The notes: generated by a model not told the origin, from the letters alone. A stretch of DNA of 35,861 nucleotides from Omnitrophica bacterium GWA2_41_15 (GCA_919901925.1 CAKKQA010000100.1:1-35861); one strand, 5' to 3'. Numbered from the stretch's first letter, positions 19,096 through 28,490 are shown. Numbers and translations are program-made.

Positions 19096-20841
19096 CTACA
19101 AAAGGTTCAATTCCAGTAATTTGCTATTAGCAAAATCCTCCACCTCTTTAGCGGTAGACAAAGACAATGCCTGGTCAGCGATTTCTTTTGCCTGCTTGGT
19201 GGTCACGGAACGTATTATATGCTTTATCTCCGGAATTACCGCGGAAGGCATGCTGAATTCATCCAACCCTAAACCAAGAAGTATAATACAAAAAGTCGCG
19301 TCGCCTGCCATTTCTCCGCACATACCGACCCAGATATTCGCGTTATGTCCAGCCTCAATGATGTTTCTAATAAGCCGTAAAACCCCTAAATGCGCCGGCT
19401 CATAAAGGTAAGCTACTTTTTCATTGGTCCTATCGACAGCGATAGAATATTGAATAAGGTCATTAGTCCCTATGCTAAAAAAGTCGGCTTCCTTACCCAA
19501 TATATCCGCGGTCATTGCCGCTGAAGGGACTTCAATCATTACCCCGACCTCAATATTCTCGTCAAATTTGAGGCCTTTTTCTCTCAATTCCTTCTTCGCC
19601 TCTTCAAGTATTTGATTCGCCTGGCGCAATTCCTCAATCCCTGAGATCATCGGATACATCAGCCTTAACCTTCCAAAAACCGAAGCCCGAAGTATAGCCC
19701 TTAACTGCATCTTGAATATATCCGGCCGGGCAAGGCAAAACCTGATTGCCCTCCATCCTAAGAATGGAACCATATCATGAGGTATTTTTAACTGCGAAGC
19801 AAATTTGTCCCCGCCTAAATCCATAGTCCTGATTATTACAGAATTATCTCCTACCGCTTTAGCGACAAATTTGTATGCCTCGTAATGCTCCTCTTCAGAC
19901 GGCAAATCCGAGCGGTTCATATAGAAAAATTCACTGCGGTAAAGGCCTATGCCTTCGGCGCCGTGTTCTAAAACCGAAGGTATCTCGTCAGGAAGTTCAA
20001 TATTAGCCGCTATATGTACCCTCTTGCCATCGAGTGTAATCGCGGGCAAATCCTTAAGCTGGACAAATCTTTGAGACAAATTCCGGAAAAGGGTTTCTTC
20101 CTTCTTGTATTTTTCTAGAATCTCCAGCGTAGGATTTATAAAAACATAACCGGCGGTGCCGTCGACAATCAACATGTCGCCCGACTTTATCGTTGAGGTA
20201 CCGACTTCAAGGCCTAAAACAGCGGGTATTGCCATGGACTTGGCCATAATAGCCGTATGGGAAGTTTTGCCTCCGATATCCGTAACAAAAGAAAGGATGT
20301 TCTTCTTTGGCATTGCCGCGGTATCAGAAGGAGAAAAATCATGTGAAACCAAGATTACTTTTTCCTTGAGGTCATCGAAACGCCGGGGAACCCGACCCAG
20401 AAGATTACGCAGAACTCTCCTGCCGACGTCGTTAATATCGCTTACCTTTTCCTTCAAGTATTCGTCTTCTATTTTCAAAAATACCTGGATGTATCTCTTC
20501 AAAACATCCTGAAAAATATATGCCACGGTCAGTTTTTCTTTTTTTAAGCGCGCGATCACCTCTTCGATAAGCATGCGGTCTTCAAGGACTAACAAATGGG
20601 CGTCAAGGATTTGCGCTTCGCCCTGGCCCATTTCCGAGCTGATCTTCTTTTGCAGGTCCAATATTTCCCGGCGGGTCCTGATCAAGGCCTCTTCAAAAAG
20701 CTGAATTTGAGTAGGAATTTCTTCGTCTGTTATGCTTTCTTTAGGGACAATAAATTCCTCTTTGGCCCAGATGTAAGCCTTGCCTATCGCTATGCCGCTC
20801 GATGCCGGTATGCCTTTTAATTTAATGACTTCTTCTGTCAT
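19096..20841 (-). CDS. ptsI: Phosphoenolpyruvate-protein phosphotransferase (PTS Enzyme I)
   Basis: GIPASSGIAIGKAYIW, GGKTSHTAIMAKSMAIPAVLG (phospho-His site), GIGLYRSEFFYMNR, EVGVMIEVPSAAMTAD, FFSIGTNDLIQYSIAVDR, GMCGEMAGD. Confidence 0.96.
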   Translation of the reverse strand: MTEEVIKLKGIPASSGIAIGKAYIWAKEEFIVPKESITDEEIPTQIQLFEEALIRTRREILDLQKKISSEMGQGEAQILDAHLLVLEDRMLIEEVIARLKKEKLTVAYIFQDVLKRYIQVFLKIEDEYLKEKVSDINDVGRRVLRNLLGRVPRRFDDLKEKVILVSHDFSPSDTAAMPKKNILSFVTDIGGKTSHTAIMAKSMAIPAVLGLEVGTSTIKSGDMLIVDGTAGYVFINPTLEILEKYKKEETLFRNLSQRFVQLKDLPAITLDGKRVHIAANIELPDEIPSVLEHGAEGIGLYRSEFFYMNRSDLPSEEEHYEAYKFVAKAVGDNSVIIRTMDLGGDKFASQLKIPHDMVPFLGWRAIRFCLARPDIFKMQLRAILRASVFGRLRLMYPMISGIEELRQANQILEEAKKELREKGLKFDENIEVGVMIEVPSAAMTADILGKEADFFSIGTNDLIQYSIAVDRTNEKVAYLYEPAHLGVLRLIRNIIEAGHNANIWVGMCGEMAGDATFCIILLGLGLDEFSMPSAVIPEIKHIIRSVTTKQAKEIADQALSLSTAKEVEDFANSKLLELNLL

Positions 20842-20876
20842 GTTTCGCCTCTTATCTAGCTTTACAGGAAAATCTT

Positions 20877-21164
20877 CTAACTAGCCTTAAACGGGCTATC
20901 CAATTCTTCGATAGAAATAATCTTCTCTAATTCCTCTATTGCTTCCTCGGCGTCGCGGCCGTAAGCAGTAATCAAAATAACGCTGTCTTTTTCCGCTGCC
21001 AACATTAATATGCCCATAATAGACTTGCCATTTACCTCCTGATCGTCTTTAGTAATGGTGATTTTAGAATCAAATTTATTGGCTATTTGGACAAAAAGCG
21101 CGGCCGGCCGCGCGTGCAGGCCCATTTTATTCTTGATTACTAATTTCTTTTCTACGGTTTTCAT
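20877..21164 (-). CDS. ptsH: Phosphocarrier protein HPr
   Basis: NKMGLHARPAALFVQIAN (His site), EVNGKSIMGILMLAA (Ser site). Confidence 0.95.
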   Translation of the reverse strand: MKTVEKKLVIKNKMGLHARPAALFVQIANKFDSKITITKDDQEVNGKSIMGILMLAAEKDSVILITAYGRDAEEAIEELEKIISIEELDSPFKAS

Positions 21165-21172
21165 CGTTTTTT

Positions 21173-21255
21173 AGTTAGCCTGTTGGCCGGTTTGCCTGTT
21201 AAACATTTTTTTAGTTTTTAACTGGCTAACCGGTAAACCGGCCAACCGGCTAACA
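21173..21255. repeat. Family B hairpin, copy 2
   Basis: GTTAGCCT GTTGGCCG GTTTGCCT GTTAAACA ... TTTTTAACTGGCTAACCGGTAAACCGGCCAACCGGCTAAC. Confidence 0.9.
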
Positions 21256-21258
21256 AAA

Positions 21259-22506
21259 TTAATAATTCTCCTGTATCAACCCAACAATAATCCGCGCTAA
21301 TTTTTCCGGGTCATGCCGGACATAGTCTTGAGAATTTGCCACTTCATTTTCAATGACCTTGCATCCGGCGGATTTTATATTTTGCAGGTTAACATCCACA
21401 GGAAAAGAATTATCTTGTTTATATTTTTCTAATAAATCCTTGGAAATAACCGCGGTATTGACAATACAATAATCTATCACTTTCGCGGAGCTATGCTCCA
21501 AAATCGCCTTTATATGATCATCCGCGGAATACCCATCAGTCTCTCCCGGCTGGGTCATCACGTTACATATGTATATTTTCACTGCCGGGCTTCGGACAAT
21601 CGCGTCTGTTATCTCTCTAATCAAAAGGTTCGGAATAACGCTGGTATACAAACTCCCGGGCCCCAGCACAATCGCCTGCGCCTCTGAAATCGCTTTAATA
21701 GCGTCAGGCGTAGCTTGAGGGAAATCCGGCTTAAGATAAACCCTGCTTATCGGCACCCCTTTTTTAGGTATTGCCGCTTCTCCTTCGACAATGCTGCCGT
21801 CTTTATATGTTGCCACAAGCGATACCTTATTGAGCGTCGAAGGGATGACCTGTCCGCGGATAGCTAAAACTTTACTGGACTCTTTAATCGCTTTCTCGAA
21901 ATCTCCGGTAAGTTTAGTCATTACGGTAATGAAGAGATTTCCGAAACTGTGACCCTTAAGTTCGCTGGGCGATTCAAACCTGAACTGAAATAAATTCTGC
22001 ATAAGGCTTGAGGTATCAGCCAGCGCCACAAGGCAGTTACGGATATCGCCCGGCGGCAATATGTCAAACTCCTGGCGGATCCTCCCCGAAGAGCCTCCGT
22101 CGTCGGCAACAGTAACGACAGCTGTAAGGTTCGAAGTATATTCCTTTAACCCCTGCAACAACACCGCCAAACCCGTGCCTCCGCCGATTGTCACAATCTT
22201 CGGCCCTTTTTCGAGGTAACGCTTACGATAAATTATATCGACTAATTCTTTTTCTCTCTGCGGCAAAAATATGGTTATGAAAGACCCGAGCGTATTGCGC
22301 AGGCCCACAACCGAAAGAAACAAGCCTAATAATATCGAAAGTATATCAATCGCGCGGTAAAAAAAACTGCCTTCGCTGACAAAACGGGCAGTGCCAAAAC
22401 TAATCAGTATAACGCCCAGCATTAAAAGAGCTATCCAGCGCTTTACCTGCATCCCCGGATAGAGCCATTTAATCAACCGCAGGGCAATGTTAGAGTTTCT
22501 TTTCAT
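21259..22506 (-). CDS. yvcK: YvcK/CofD-like gluconeogenesis factor family protein with N-terminal TM segments
   Basis: GPKIVTIGGGTGLAVLLQGLKEYTSNLTAVVTVADDGGSSGRIRQEFDILPPGDIRNCLVALAD, NVMTQPGETDGYSADDHI. Confidence 0.93.
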   Translation of the reverse strand: MKRNSNIALRLIKWLYPGMQVKRWIALLMLGVILISFGTARFVSEGSFFYRAIDILSILLGLFLSVVGLRNTLGSFITIFLPQREKELVDIIYRKRYLEKGPKIVTIGGGTGLAVLLQGLKEYTSNLTAVVTVADDGGSSGRIRQEFDILPPGDIRNCLVALADTSSLMQNLFQFRFESPSELKGHSFGNLFITVMTKLTGDFEKAIKESSKVLAIRGQVIPSTLNKVSLVATYKDGSIVEGEAAIPKKGVPISRVYLKPDFPQATPDAIKAISEAQAIVLGPGSLYTSVIPNLLIREITDAIVRSPAVKIYICNVMTQPGETDGYSADDHIKAILEHSSAKVIDYCIVNTAVISKDLLEKYKQDNSFPVDVNLQNIKSAGCKVIENEVANSQDYVRHDPEKLARIIVGLIQENY

Positions 22507-22960
22507 CTTCCTGAAAGATAGTTTTTAGTATTGTCTTTTCGTCTTTACATTCCTTTAGGGTTTCCCTAAAGTATTTATCTTTAAGAAGGCGGGAAATTCT
22601 GGCCAGTGCCTTAAGATGAGGCCCTGCTGAATCTTGAGGAGCGACAAGAAGGAAAAATACATATACCTTCTCTCCGTCGAGAGAGTCGAAATCAACGCCT
22701 TTTTGCGACAGGCCGAAACTGGCGACAAGCTTAGTGACACAGCCGCTTTTGGTGTGCGGTATGCCTACTCCCTGGCCTATGGCCGTTGACCCAAGGGCTT
22801 CCCGCGCCATTAACTGTTCTATAAGCTTACCTTTATCCTTTTTATCTATTTCGCCTGCCTCAACCAGCAGGTCGACAAGTTCTTTTAATATATCTTCTTT
22901 TTCAGTAGATTTTAAATCCGCGGTGATTGCTTTTTCCGACAAGAACTCCATTATCCTCAT
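22490..22960 (-). CDS. PTS EIIA domain protein (PtsN / fructose-type EIIA)
   Basis: LMAREALGSTAIGQGVGIPHTKSG (active-site His), VYVFFLLVAPQDSAGPHLKALARISRLLKD. Start at ATG 22960 with a GGAGG-like RBS; the longer ORF runs through a tRNA. Confidence 0.9.
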   Translation of the reverse strand: MRIMEFLSEKAITADLKSTEKEDILKELVDLLVEAGEIDKKDKGKLIEQLMAREALGSTAIGQGVGIPHTKSGCVTKLVASFGLSQKGVDFDSLDGEKVYVFFLLVAPQDSAGPHLKALARISRLLKDKYFRETLKECKDEKTILKTIFQEDEKKL

Positions 22961-23055
22961 ATCGTTGTTCCTCCTCAAATTTGCGAAGTAAATTTGATCC
23001 TGAGCCCCGCCGAAAAGGCGGGGCGAAGGATCTGTATATCGATTTTGGGTTAAAA

Positions 23056-23130
23056 TGGAGCGGCGGACGGGACTTGAACCCGTGACATCCTGCTTGGCAA
23101 GCAGGCATTCTACCACTGAATTACCGCCGC
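23056..23130 (-). tRNA. tRNA-Gly (anticodon GCC), 3' CCA encoded
   Basis: Minus strand GCGGCGGTAATTCAGTGGTAGAATGCCTGCTTGCCAAGCAGGATGTCACGGGTTCAAGTCCCGTCCGCCGCTCCA folds as a cloverleaf. Confidence 0.95.
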
Positions 23131-23170
23131 ATAATTATTCATGCCATAAAAATAATCCGCACATAAATAA

Positions 23171-23252
23171 TGCGGACGGAGGGAATTGAACCCCCATAGG
23201 TTGCCCCATATGATCCTAAGTCATACGCGTCTGCCAGTTCCGCCACGTCCGC
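23171..23252 (-). tRNA. tRNA-Leu (anticodon UAG), class II with variable arm
   Basis: Minus strand GCGGACGTGGCGGAACTGGCAGACGCGTATGACTTAGGATCATATGGGGCAACCTATGGGGGTTCAATTCCCTCCGTCCGCA. Confidence 0.94.
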
Positions 23253-23307
23253 TCTACTTAGGGCACTGCTCTCACAGTTATTTCTGCTACGCTCTTCAAC
23301 ATCCAAA

Positions 23308-23365
23308 CAATGGTAGAGCTTCGCAGCAACTTCAAAGGATTCATTGCTTCGAAGCCCTACCATTG
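23308..23365. repeat. Inverted repeat between tRNA-Leu and tRNA-Lys
   Basis: CAATGGTAGAGCTTCGCAGCAA / TTGCTTCGAAGCCCTACCATTG: 20 of 22 positions pair, short loop. Confidence 0.82.
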
Positions 23366-23391
23366 TCAGCTCCTCGAAGGGCGAAGAAGAA

Positions 23392-23464
23392 TGAGCCGCC
23401 CGTGACTCGAACACGGCACACTCGGCTTAAAAAGCCGATGCTCTACCAGATGAGCTAGCGGCCC
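23392..23464 (-). tRNA. tRNA-Lys (anticodon UUU)
   Basis: Minus strand GGGCCGCTAGCTCATCTGGTAGAGCATCGGCTTTTTAAGCCGAGTGTGCCGTGTTCGAGTCACGGGCGGCTCA cloverleaf; no CCA encoded. Confidence 0.94.
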
Positions 23465-23472
23465 AGATTTTT

Positions 23473-24033
23473 TCAGAACTCTGCTAATTCCTTTTCCTTA
23501 GTTTCTAAAACCTGGTCTACTTTTACTATATATGAATCTACGACTTTTTGTAAGGCATCATGGCCCCTGAACTTTTCGTCTTCGGGTATCTGCTTATCTT
23601 TCTCTAATTTATCTATCGCCTCTTTGGCGTCGCGGCGGATTGTCCTAAGCGATATCTTCCCCTCCTCAGCCATCTTCTTGACTATTTTTGATAACTCCTG
23701 GCGCCTATCCTTGGAAAGTTGAGGCAAAGAAACGCGGATCATTTTTCCGTCGTTAGCGGGGTTGACTCCTAAATTAGATTTTAGTATCGCCTTTTCTATA
23801 TCCGGGATTACGGATGGATCCCACGGTTGTATATGAATCATATGCGCGTCAGGAACGGAAATCGAAGCTAACTGTTTTAACACCATAAACGAATCATAAC
23901 ACTCAACCCTTAATCCCTCAACAAGATTCGGGTTTGCCCTGCCGGTGTTAATCTCTGTAAACTCTCTATGCATCGCCTCGAGAGCCTTTTTCATTTTTTC
24001 TTCCGCTTCTCTGTTTATCTCTTTCACTAGCAT
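23473..24033 (-). CDS. frr: Ribosome recycling factor
   Basis: FTEINTGRANPNLVEGLRVECYDS, PWDPSVIPDIEKAILKSNLGVNPANDGKMIRVSLPQLSKDRRQEL. Confidence 0.97.
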   Translation of the reverse strand: MLVKEINREAEEKMKKALEAMHREFTEINTGRANPNLVEGLRVECYDSFMVLKQLASISVPDAHMIHIQPWDPSVIPDIEKAILKSNLGVNPANDGKMIRVSLPQLSKDRRQELSKIVKKMAEEGKISLRTIRRDAKEAIDKLEKDKQIPEDEKFRGHDALQKVVDSYIVKVDQVLETKEKELAEF

Positions 24034-24045
24034 AATACACCTCGT

Positions 24046-24771
24046 TCATTTGACAATCGTCCCGATTTTCTCCCCCATTAGGACTCGCTTAATATTCCCT
24101 TCTTTAGTTAAATCAAAAATAATAATAGGCAGCCTGTTTTCCATGCAGAGAGTGACCGCGGTAGAATCCATCACCTTAAGCCCTTTTCTCACCACATCAA
24201 TATGTTTTACGGTTGTAAACCTTTTCGCGCCCTTAAACTTAAGCGGGTCAGCCGTGTATACGCCATCCACCTTTGTCGCCTTAAGGACCACCTGCGCGTT
24301 TATCTCTTTTGCCCGAAGCGCGGCAGCGGTGTCTGTCGTAAAATAAGGATTGCCTGTGCCGGCGACAAAAATAACCACCCTGCCTTTTTCCAAATGGCGC
24401 ATCGCCCGGCGGCGGATATAGGCCTCGGCTACCTGGCGCATCTCAATCGCTGTCACCAGCCTCGTCGGCACCCCTGTTTTCTCCAAGGCATCCTGCAGGG
24501 CCATGCCGTTTATTACCGTAGCCAACATTCCCATATAATCCGCCACGGAACGGTCCATATCAAGGCCGTGCGCCTCGACATTTTCAGAACCGCGGAATAT
24601 ATTGCCTCCGCCAAGGACTATCGCGACCTCAACACCCAATTCCCTGATTTCTTTTAACTGACGGGCTATAGAAAAAAGCGTCTTCTGGTCTATGCCATGC
24701 CTGGCGGCTCCTTGAAGCGCCTCGCCGCTTAGTTTTAAAACTATGCGCTTGTATATTGGTTTCTTATCCAT
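24046..24771 (-). CDS. pyrH: UMP kinase
   Basis: [69 protein letters not shown]. Confidence 0.97.
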   Translation of the reverse strand: MDKKPIYKRIVLKLSGEALQGAARHGIDQKTLFSIARQLKEIRELGVEVAIVLGGGNIFRGSENVEAHGLDMDRSVADYMGMLATVINGMALQDALEKTGVPTRLVTAIEMRQVAEAYIRRRAMRHLEKGRVVIFVAGTGNPYFTTDTAAALRAKEINAQVVLKATKVDGVYTADPLKFKGAKRFTTVKHIDVVRKGLKVMDSTAVTLCMENRLPIIIFDLTKEGNIKRVLMGEKIGTIVK

Positions 24772-24777
24772 ATTTGT

Positions 24778-24850
24778 TTGCCAGTTAGCCTGTTGGCCAG
24801 TTTGCCAGTTTTTAACTGGCTAACCGGTTAACTGGTAAACCGGCTAACTA
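24778..24850. repeat. Family B hairpin, copy 3
   Basis: TTGCCA GTTAGCCT GTTGGCCA GTTTGCCA GTTTTTAACTGGCTAACCGGTTAACTGGTAAACCGGCTAAC. Confidence 0.9.
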
Positions 24851-25372
24851 ATTACCGACCTGAAACCTTACAAACCTGCGGATGACTATATTCTCGCCGA
24901 ACTTAGCAGTTATCGTATTAAGGTAATCCTTGATTGTCTTTGAAGGATCCTTTACAAACGGCTGTTCTAAAAGGCAGGCCTCTTTGTAAAAGCTATTCAA
25001 GTCAACCTGATCCTTAGCCACATCCTGCGGCACGTCTTCTGTTTTTATGTATTTAGGATTTATCGCCGCTATATGCAGTGCCACATCTGAAGCGAATTTC
25101 ACGAATTCTTCGTTAGAGGCGGTAAAATCCGTCTCAGAGTTTATCTCGACCATCGCGCCCATTTTGCTGTCAAAATGCACATATGAACCGACCCGCCCGG
25201 ACTTGACTGCGCGGTCGGCCTTTTTAGCGGCTATCTCTAATCCTCTTTTTTTCAAAATCTCCGTTGCCTTACTTAAATCGCCTTTCGCTTCTTCAAGGGC
25301 CTTACGGCAATCACCCACCCCCATCGAAGTGGCTTCTCTTAATTTCTTAATTAAATCCAGCGATACGATCAT
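24848..25372 (-). CDS. tsf: Elongation factor Ts (short form)
   Basis: IKKLREATSMGVGDCRKALEEAKGDLSKATEILKKRG, GAMVEINSETDFTASNEEF. ATGA overlap with the rpsB stop. Confidence 0.96.
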   Translation of the reverse strand: MIVSLDLIKKLREATSMGVGDCRKALEEAKGDLSKATEILKKRGLEIAAKKADRAVKSGRVGSYVHFDSKMGAMVEINSETDFTASNEEFVKFASDVALHIAAINPKYIKTEDVPQDVAKDQVDLNSFYKEACLLEQPFVKDPSKTIKDYLNTITAKFGENIVIRRFVRFQVGN

Positions 25373-26277
25373 TTCTTAGGCCTCCTCTTTGCCTTAAGAT
25401 CCGCGGCGGTATCAACTACCTTGGCCTTCAGCAATTTTTTGGAAGCCTTATCATCTGTCCCCGCATCTTTTTCAACCAATTCAATTATTTTCTCTCCGAC
25501 CTTCTCAACTTCCTGCTCTGTTACCACTATCTCCCGCGTTTCTTCAACTTGCGGCTTAATGGGTTTAACATTAGCCTGGGCTAAATAATCAAGGAAACCC
25601 TTCCTGCCTTCGGCTACCGATTCCGCCACAAGCGAGGTGATCATTTTTATCGACTTTATAGCGTCGTCGTTTCCGGGAATAGGATACGTGATCATATCCG
25701 GGTCACAATTGGTATCAATAAGCGCGACGATGGGCATCTTAAGCTTTCTAGCCTCGGCGATAGCAGTACTTTCTTTTTTGGAGTCGATGATAAACAGCGC
25801 TCCGGGAAGCCGCTCCATATTCTTGATGCCGCCGAAATTCCTCTCCAGCTTATCGTGCTCTTTCATCATAAGCGAGATTTCCTTTTTGGAAAACCCCTGC
25901 ATGCGGCCGTCTTCCTTCATCTTCTCTATATCCTTAAGCCGCGTTATTGACTTTTTGATAGTAGCGAAATTAGTCATCAGCCCGCCCGGCCAGCGGTGGT
26001 CAACAAAATACATCCCGCAAGCCAGCGCCTGTTCTTTTACTGTTTCCTGCGCCTGCTTCTTTGTGCCGACAAAAAGGACCACCTCGCCTTTACGGGCCAG
26101 GTCTTTTAAGAAATCACGCGCCTTTTGAAGGAAATCCGCAGTCTTTTCCAGATCTATAATATAGATGGAACTGCGTTTCCCAAAGATATACGGAGCCATC
26201 TTTGGATTCCATCGTTTAGTCTGATGGCCAAAATGCACGCCTGCTTCCAATAATTGTTTAATCAATTCTTCTGCCAA
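25369..26277 (-). CDS. rpsB: 30S ribosomal protein S2, probable TTG start
   Basis: LLEAGVHFGHQTKRWNPKMAPYIFGKRSSIYIIDLEKT. GGAGGG RBS precedes TTG at 26277; the longer ORF start lies in a repeat. Confidence 0.95.
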   Translation of the reverse strand: MAEELIKQLLEAGVHFGHQTKRWNPKMAPYIFGKRSSIYIIDLEKTADFLQKARDFLKDLARKGEVVLFVGTKKQAQETVKEQALACGMYFVDHRWPGGLMTNFATIKKSITRLKDIEKMKEDGRMQGFSKKEISLMMKEHDKLERNFGGIKNMERLPGALFIIDSKKESTAIAEARKLKMPIVALIDTNCDPDMITYPIPGNDDAIKSIKMITSLVAESVAEGRKGFLDYLAQANVKPIKPQVEETREIVVTEQEVEKVGEKIIELVEKDAGTDDKASKKLLKAKVVDTAADLKAKRRPKK

Positions 26278-26313
26278 TGTAAGTCCCTCCTTAATAAAAT
26301 TGTCATTGCGAGC

Positions 26314-26344
26314 TGTAGTGACAGCACAATATGCTGTCACTACA
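26314..26344. repeat. Family D hairpin, nested in a family E element
   Basis: TGTAGTGACAGCA-caata-TGCTGTCACTACA. Confidence 0.9.
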
Positions 26345-26494
26345 ATAATTGGTGACGAAGCATCAATCTCTTAACGACTCTGATTTAAATAACAAAAGCC
26401 GTATTTTCAAAAAGAAAATACCCCTTTTCACATAAAGTTTAAACACAAATTATAACACAAAAACAACAACTATCAAATAAATTTTTCTTTTTTT

Positions 26495-26601
26495 CGTCAT
26501 TGCGAGGAACCCTCGCTTGACATACCAGTGACGAAGCAATCTCGTATTTAAGAACGTGATTGCTTCGTCGCCAGTACAAAACGACAGCTCCTCGCAATGA
26601 C
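26495..26601. repeat. Family E element, copy 3
   Basis: CGTCATTGCGAGGAACCC...GACGAAGCAATCTCGTATTTAAGAACGTGATTGCTTCGTC...CTCCTCGCAATGAC. Confidence 0.93.
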
Positions 26602-26642
26602 AAAAACGTTTATTTAGCCCAACCCGCAATATTGAGCATCCT

Positions 26643-28436
26643 TCACTCCACCCCTAGATTCTGCAGGTTATACAGCCGTTGATATAAGCCGTCTTGCGCG
26701 ATAAGTTCCTGATGAGTGCCTGACTGAACTATCCTGCCTTTATCAAGGGCGATAATTTTCGTGGCGTTCTTAACCGTAGATAAACGATGGGCGATAACAA
26801 ATACCGTCCTTCCCTGCATAACTCTATCAAGGGCATCCTGCACCAGGCGCTCTGATTCCGTATCAAGCTGGCTGGTTGCCTCGTCTAAAATAAGTATCGG
26901 CGGATTTTTTAACAGCGCCCGGGCGATTGCCAGCCTCTGCCTTTCCCCGCCGGAAAGTTTTGCCCCTCTGTCTCCGATAAAGGTATTATATCCGTCGGGA
27001 AGCTTGCTGATAAAATCATGCGCATTAGCCAGCCTTGCGGCATTTTCAACCTTTTCTATTCCCCCGTCTAAATGGCCATAGCTTATGTTTGCCAGTATCG
27101 TATCATTAAATAAAACCGTTTCTTGAGTAACTATCCCTATTTTAGACCTTAACGATTGAAAAGAAAAATTCCGGATATCTATTCCGTCGATAAGCACAAA
27201 ACCCTCTTGTGGGTCGTAAAACCTCGGGATAAGGTCAACCAAAGTGCTCTTACCTCCGCCGCTTGGGCCCACGACAGCAACTACTTCGCCGACATTAACA
27301 ATCAAGTTTATATCTTTTAAAACCTGATTTTCCTCATATTTGAAAGAAATTTTTTTAAATTCAATGATTTTCTTTATTTGCCCAAGTTCCACAGGCACAG
27401 CCGGCTCTCTGACAATAACAGGGGTCTCTAAAATCTCATAAATGCGCACATTAGCGGCCAACGCCTGCTGATTTATGGAATTAACTTGGGATAGCCTTTT
27501 TAGCGGACGAATCAAGGAAAACAGCGAACCCAGAAACAACCCCAGCACGCCGAATGAAATCTTGCCGCTGATTACATCCTTGCCTGCCCAGGCAAGGATA
27601 AATACGCCGAAAAGCACGCCGATAAATTCTGTCAGAGGATTTAAAAGAAGCGTGCGCTTGATCGCCTTCATTGCCAGCTTGTAATAATTGTAATTCTGTT
27701 TCCTGAATTTTTCTATCTCATACCCTTCCATTCCAAAGGCCTTGACAATCCTCACCCCGCTGATTGTCTCGACGAGAAGCGAGTTGATGTCCGCCATGCG
27801 TTCTTGAGAATTTTTGGAAATCCCGCGTAAAACCTTGCCTACTTTTATGATAGGAAAGGCAATCAAAGGGCCAAACAATAATGACAAAAGCGCCAGCTTC
27901 CAGTGGATATAAAATATAGTAATGGTAAAAATACCCACAAGAAAAGACTGGTAAACCAAGTCTGTAGTCCCGTATGAAAGGGCGTTCTCAACCAATTTCA
28001 CATCATTGGTAATCCTTGAAATAAGTTCGCCGGCGCGTTTGCGGGAGAAATACTCCAAAGACAGGTTTTGCATTTTCTGATAAAGCTGATCGCGGATATC
28101 CCGCACGCAAAGCTGGCCGATTTGTGACATATAATAGGAATAAAAGTAGTTAAATATCCCCTTAAGGAGGAATAAAAGAGGCAAAAATAACACCACTATG
28201 CCCAAAAGCTTCATTTGCGGTATAGAATTCAGGACGGAAACCATTACAGCAACTTTGGGAGGCAGGCTTACAGGAAAAATAATCTTGCCGTTGTTAAAGA
28301 CTTTATCGGTTACAGGCACAATCATAGCTATAGAAACCCAGTCAAAAACGCTGGATATAGCCATATACATGACCGCTAAACCCAAAATGCCCTTATGCGG
28401 CTTCAAAAACCTTATAAATCGAATATAATCTTTCAT
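26643..28436 (-). CDS. msbA: ABC transporter permease/ATPase, MsbA-like lipid exporter
   Basis: Six-TM exporter N-terminus, Walker A VGPSGGGKSTLVDLIPRFYDPQEG, signature KLSGGERQRLAIARALLKNPPILILDEATSQLD. Confidence 0.88.
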   Translation of the reverse strand: MKDYIRFIRFLKPHKGILGLAVMYMAISSVFDWVSIAMIVPVTDKVFNNGKIIFPVSLPPKVAVMVSVLNSIPQMKLLGIVVLFLPLLFLLKGIFNYFYSYYMSQIGQLCVRDIRDQLYQKMQNLSLEYFSRKRAGELISRITNDVKLVENALSYGTTDLVYQSFLVGIFTITIFYIHWKLALLSLLFGPLIAFPIIKVGKVLRGISKNSQERMADINSLLVETISGVRIVKAFGMEGYEIEKFRKQNYNYYKLAMKAIKRTLLLNPLTEFIGVLFGVFILAWAGKDVISGKISFGVLGLFLGSLFSLIRPLKRLSQVNSINQQALAANVRIYEILETPVIVREPAVPVELGQIKKIIEFKKISFKYEENQVLKDINLIVNVGEVVAVVGPSGGGKSTLVDLIPRFYDPQEGFVLIDGIDIRNFSFQSLRSKIGIVTQETVLFNDTILANISYGHLDGGIEKVENAARLANAHDFISKLPDGYNTFIGDRGAKLSGGERQRLAIARALLKNPPILILDEATSQLDTESERLVQDALDRVMQGRTVFVIAHRLSTVKNATKIIALDKGRIVQSGTHQELIAQDGLYQRLYNLQNLGVE

Positions 28437-28490
28437 AGCTTTGAAATTATAACAGACTTCTCTATGCACCACAAGCAATTTATTGTCTGA

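Noticed and set aside
22961-23116. N-terminal extension of the EIIA ORF (MVECLLAKQDVTGSSPVRRS...)
   Set aside because: Runs through tRNA-Gly; the SSPV here is a tRNA-derived coincidence and not a linker. True start is the ATG at 22960.
23139-23414. ORF 91 aa on minus over the tRNA cluster
   Set aside because: Overlaps tRNA-Leu and part of tRNA-Lys; typical spurious tRNA ORF.
26278-26340. N-terminal extension of RpsB (MTAYCAVTTARNDNFIKEGLT)
   Set aside because: Encoded by the nested repeat; a TTG with a good Shine-Dalgarno at 26277 fits known S2 N-termini.
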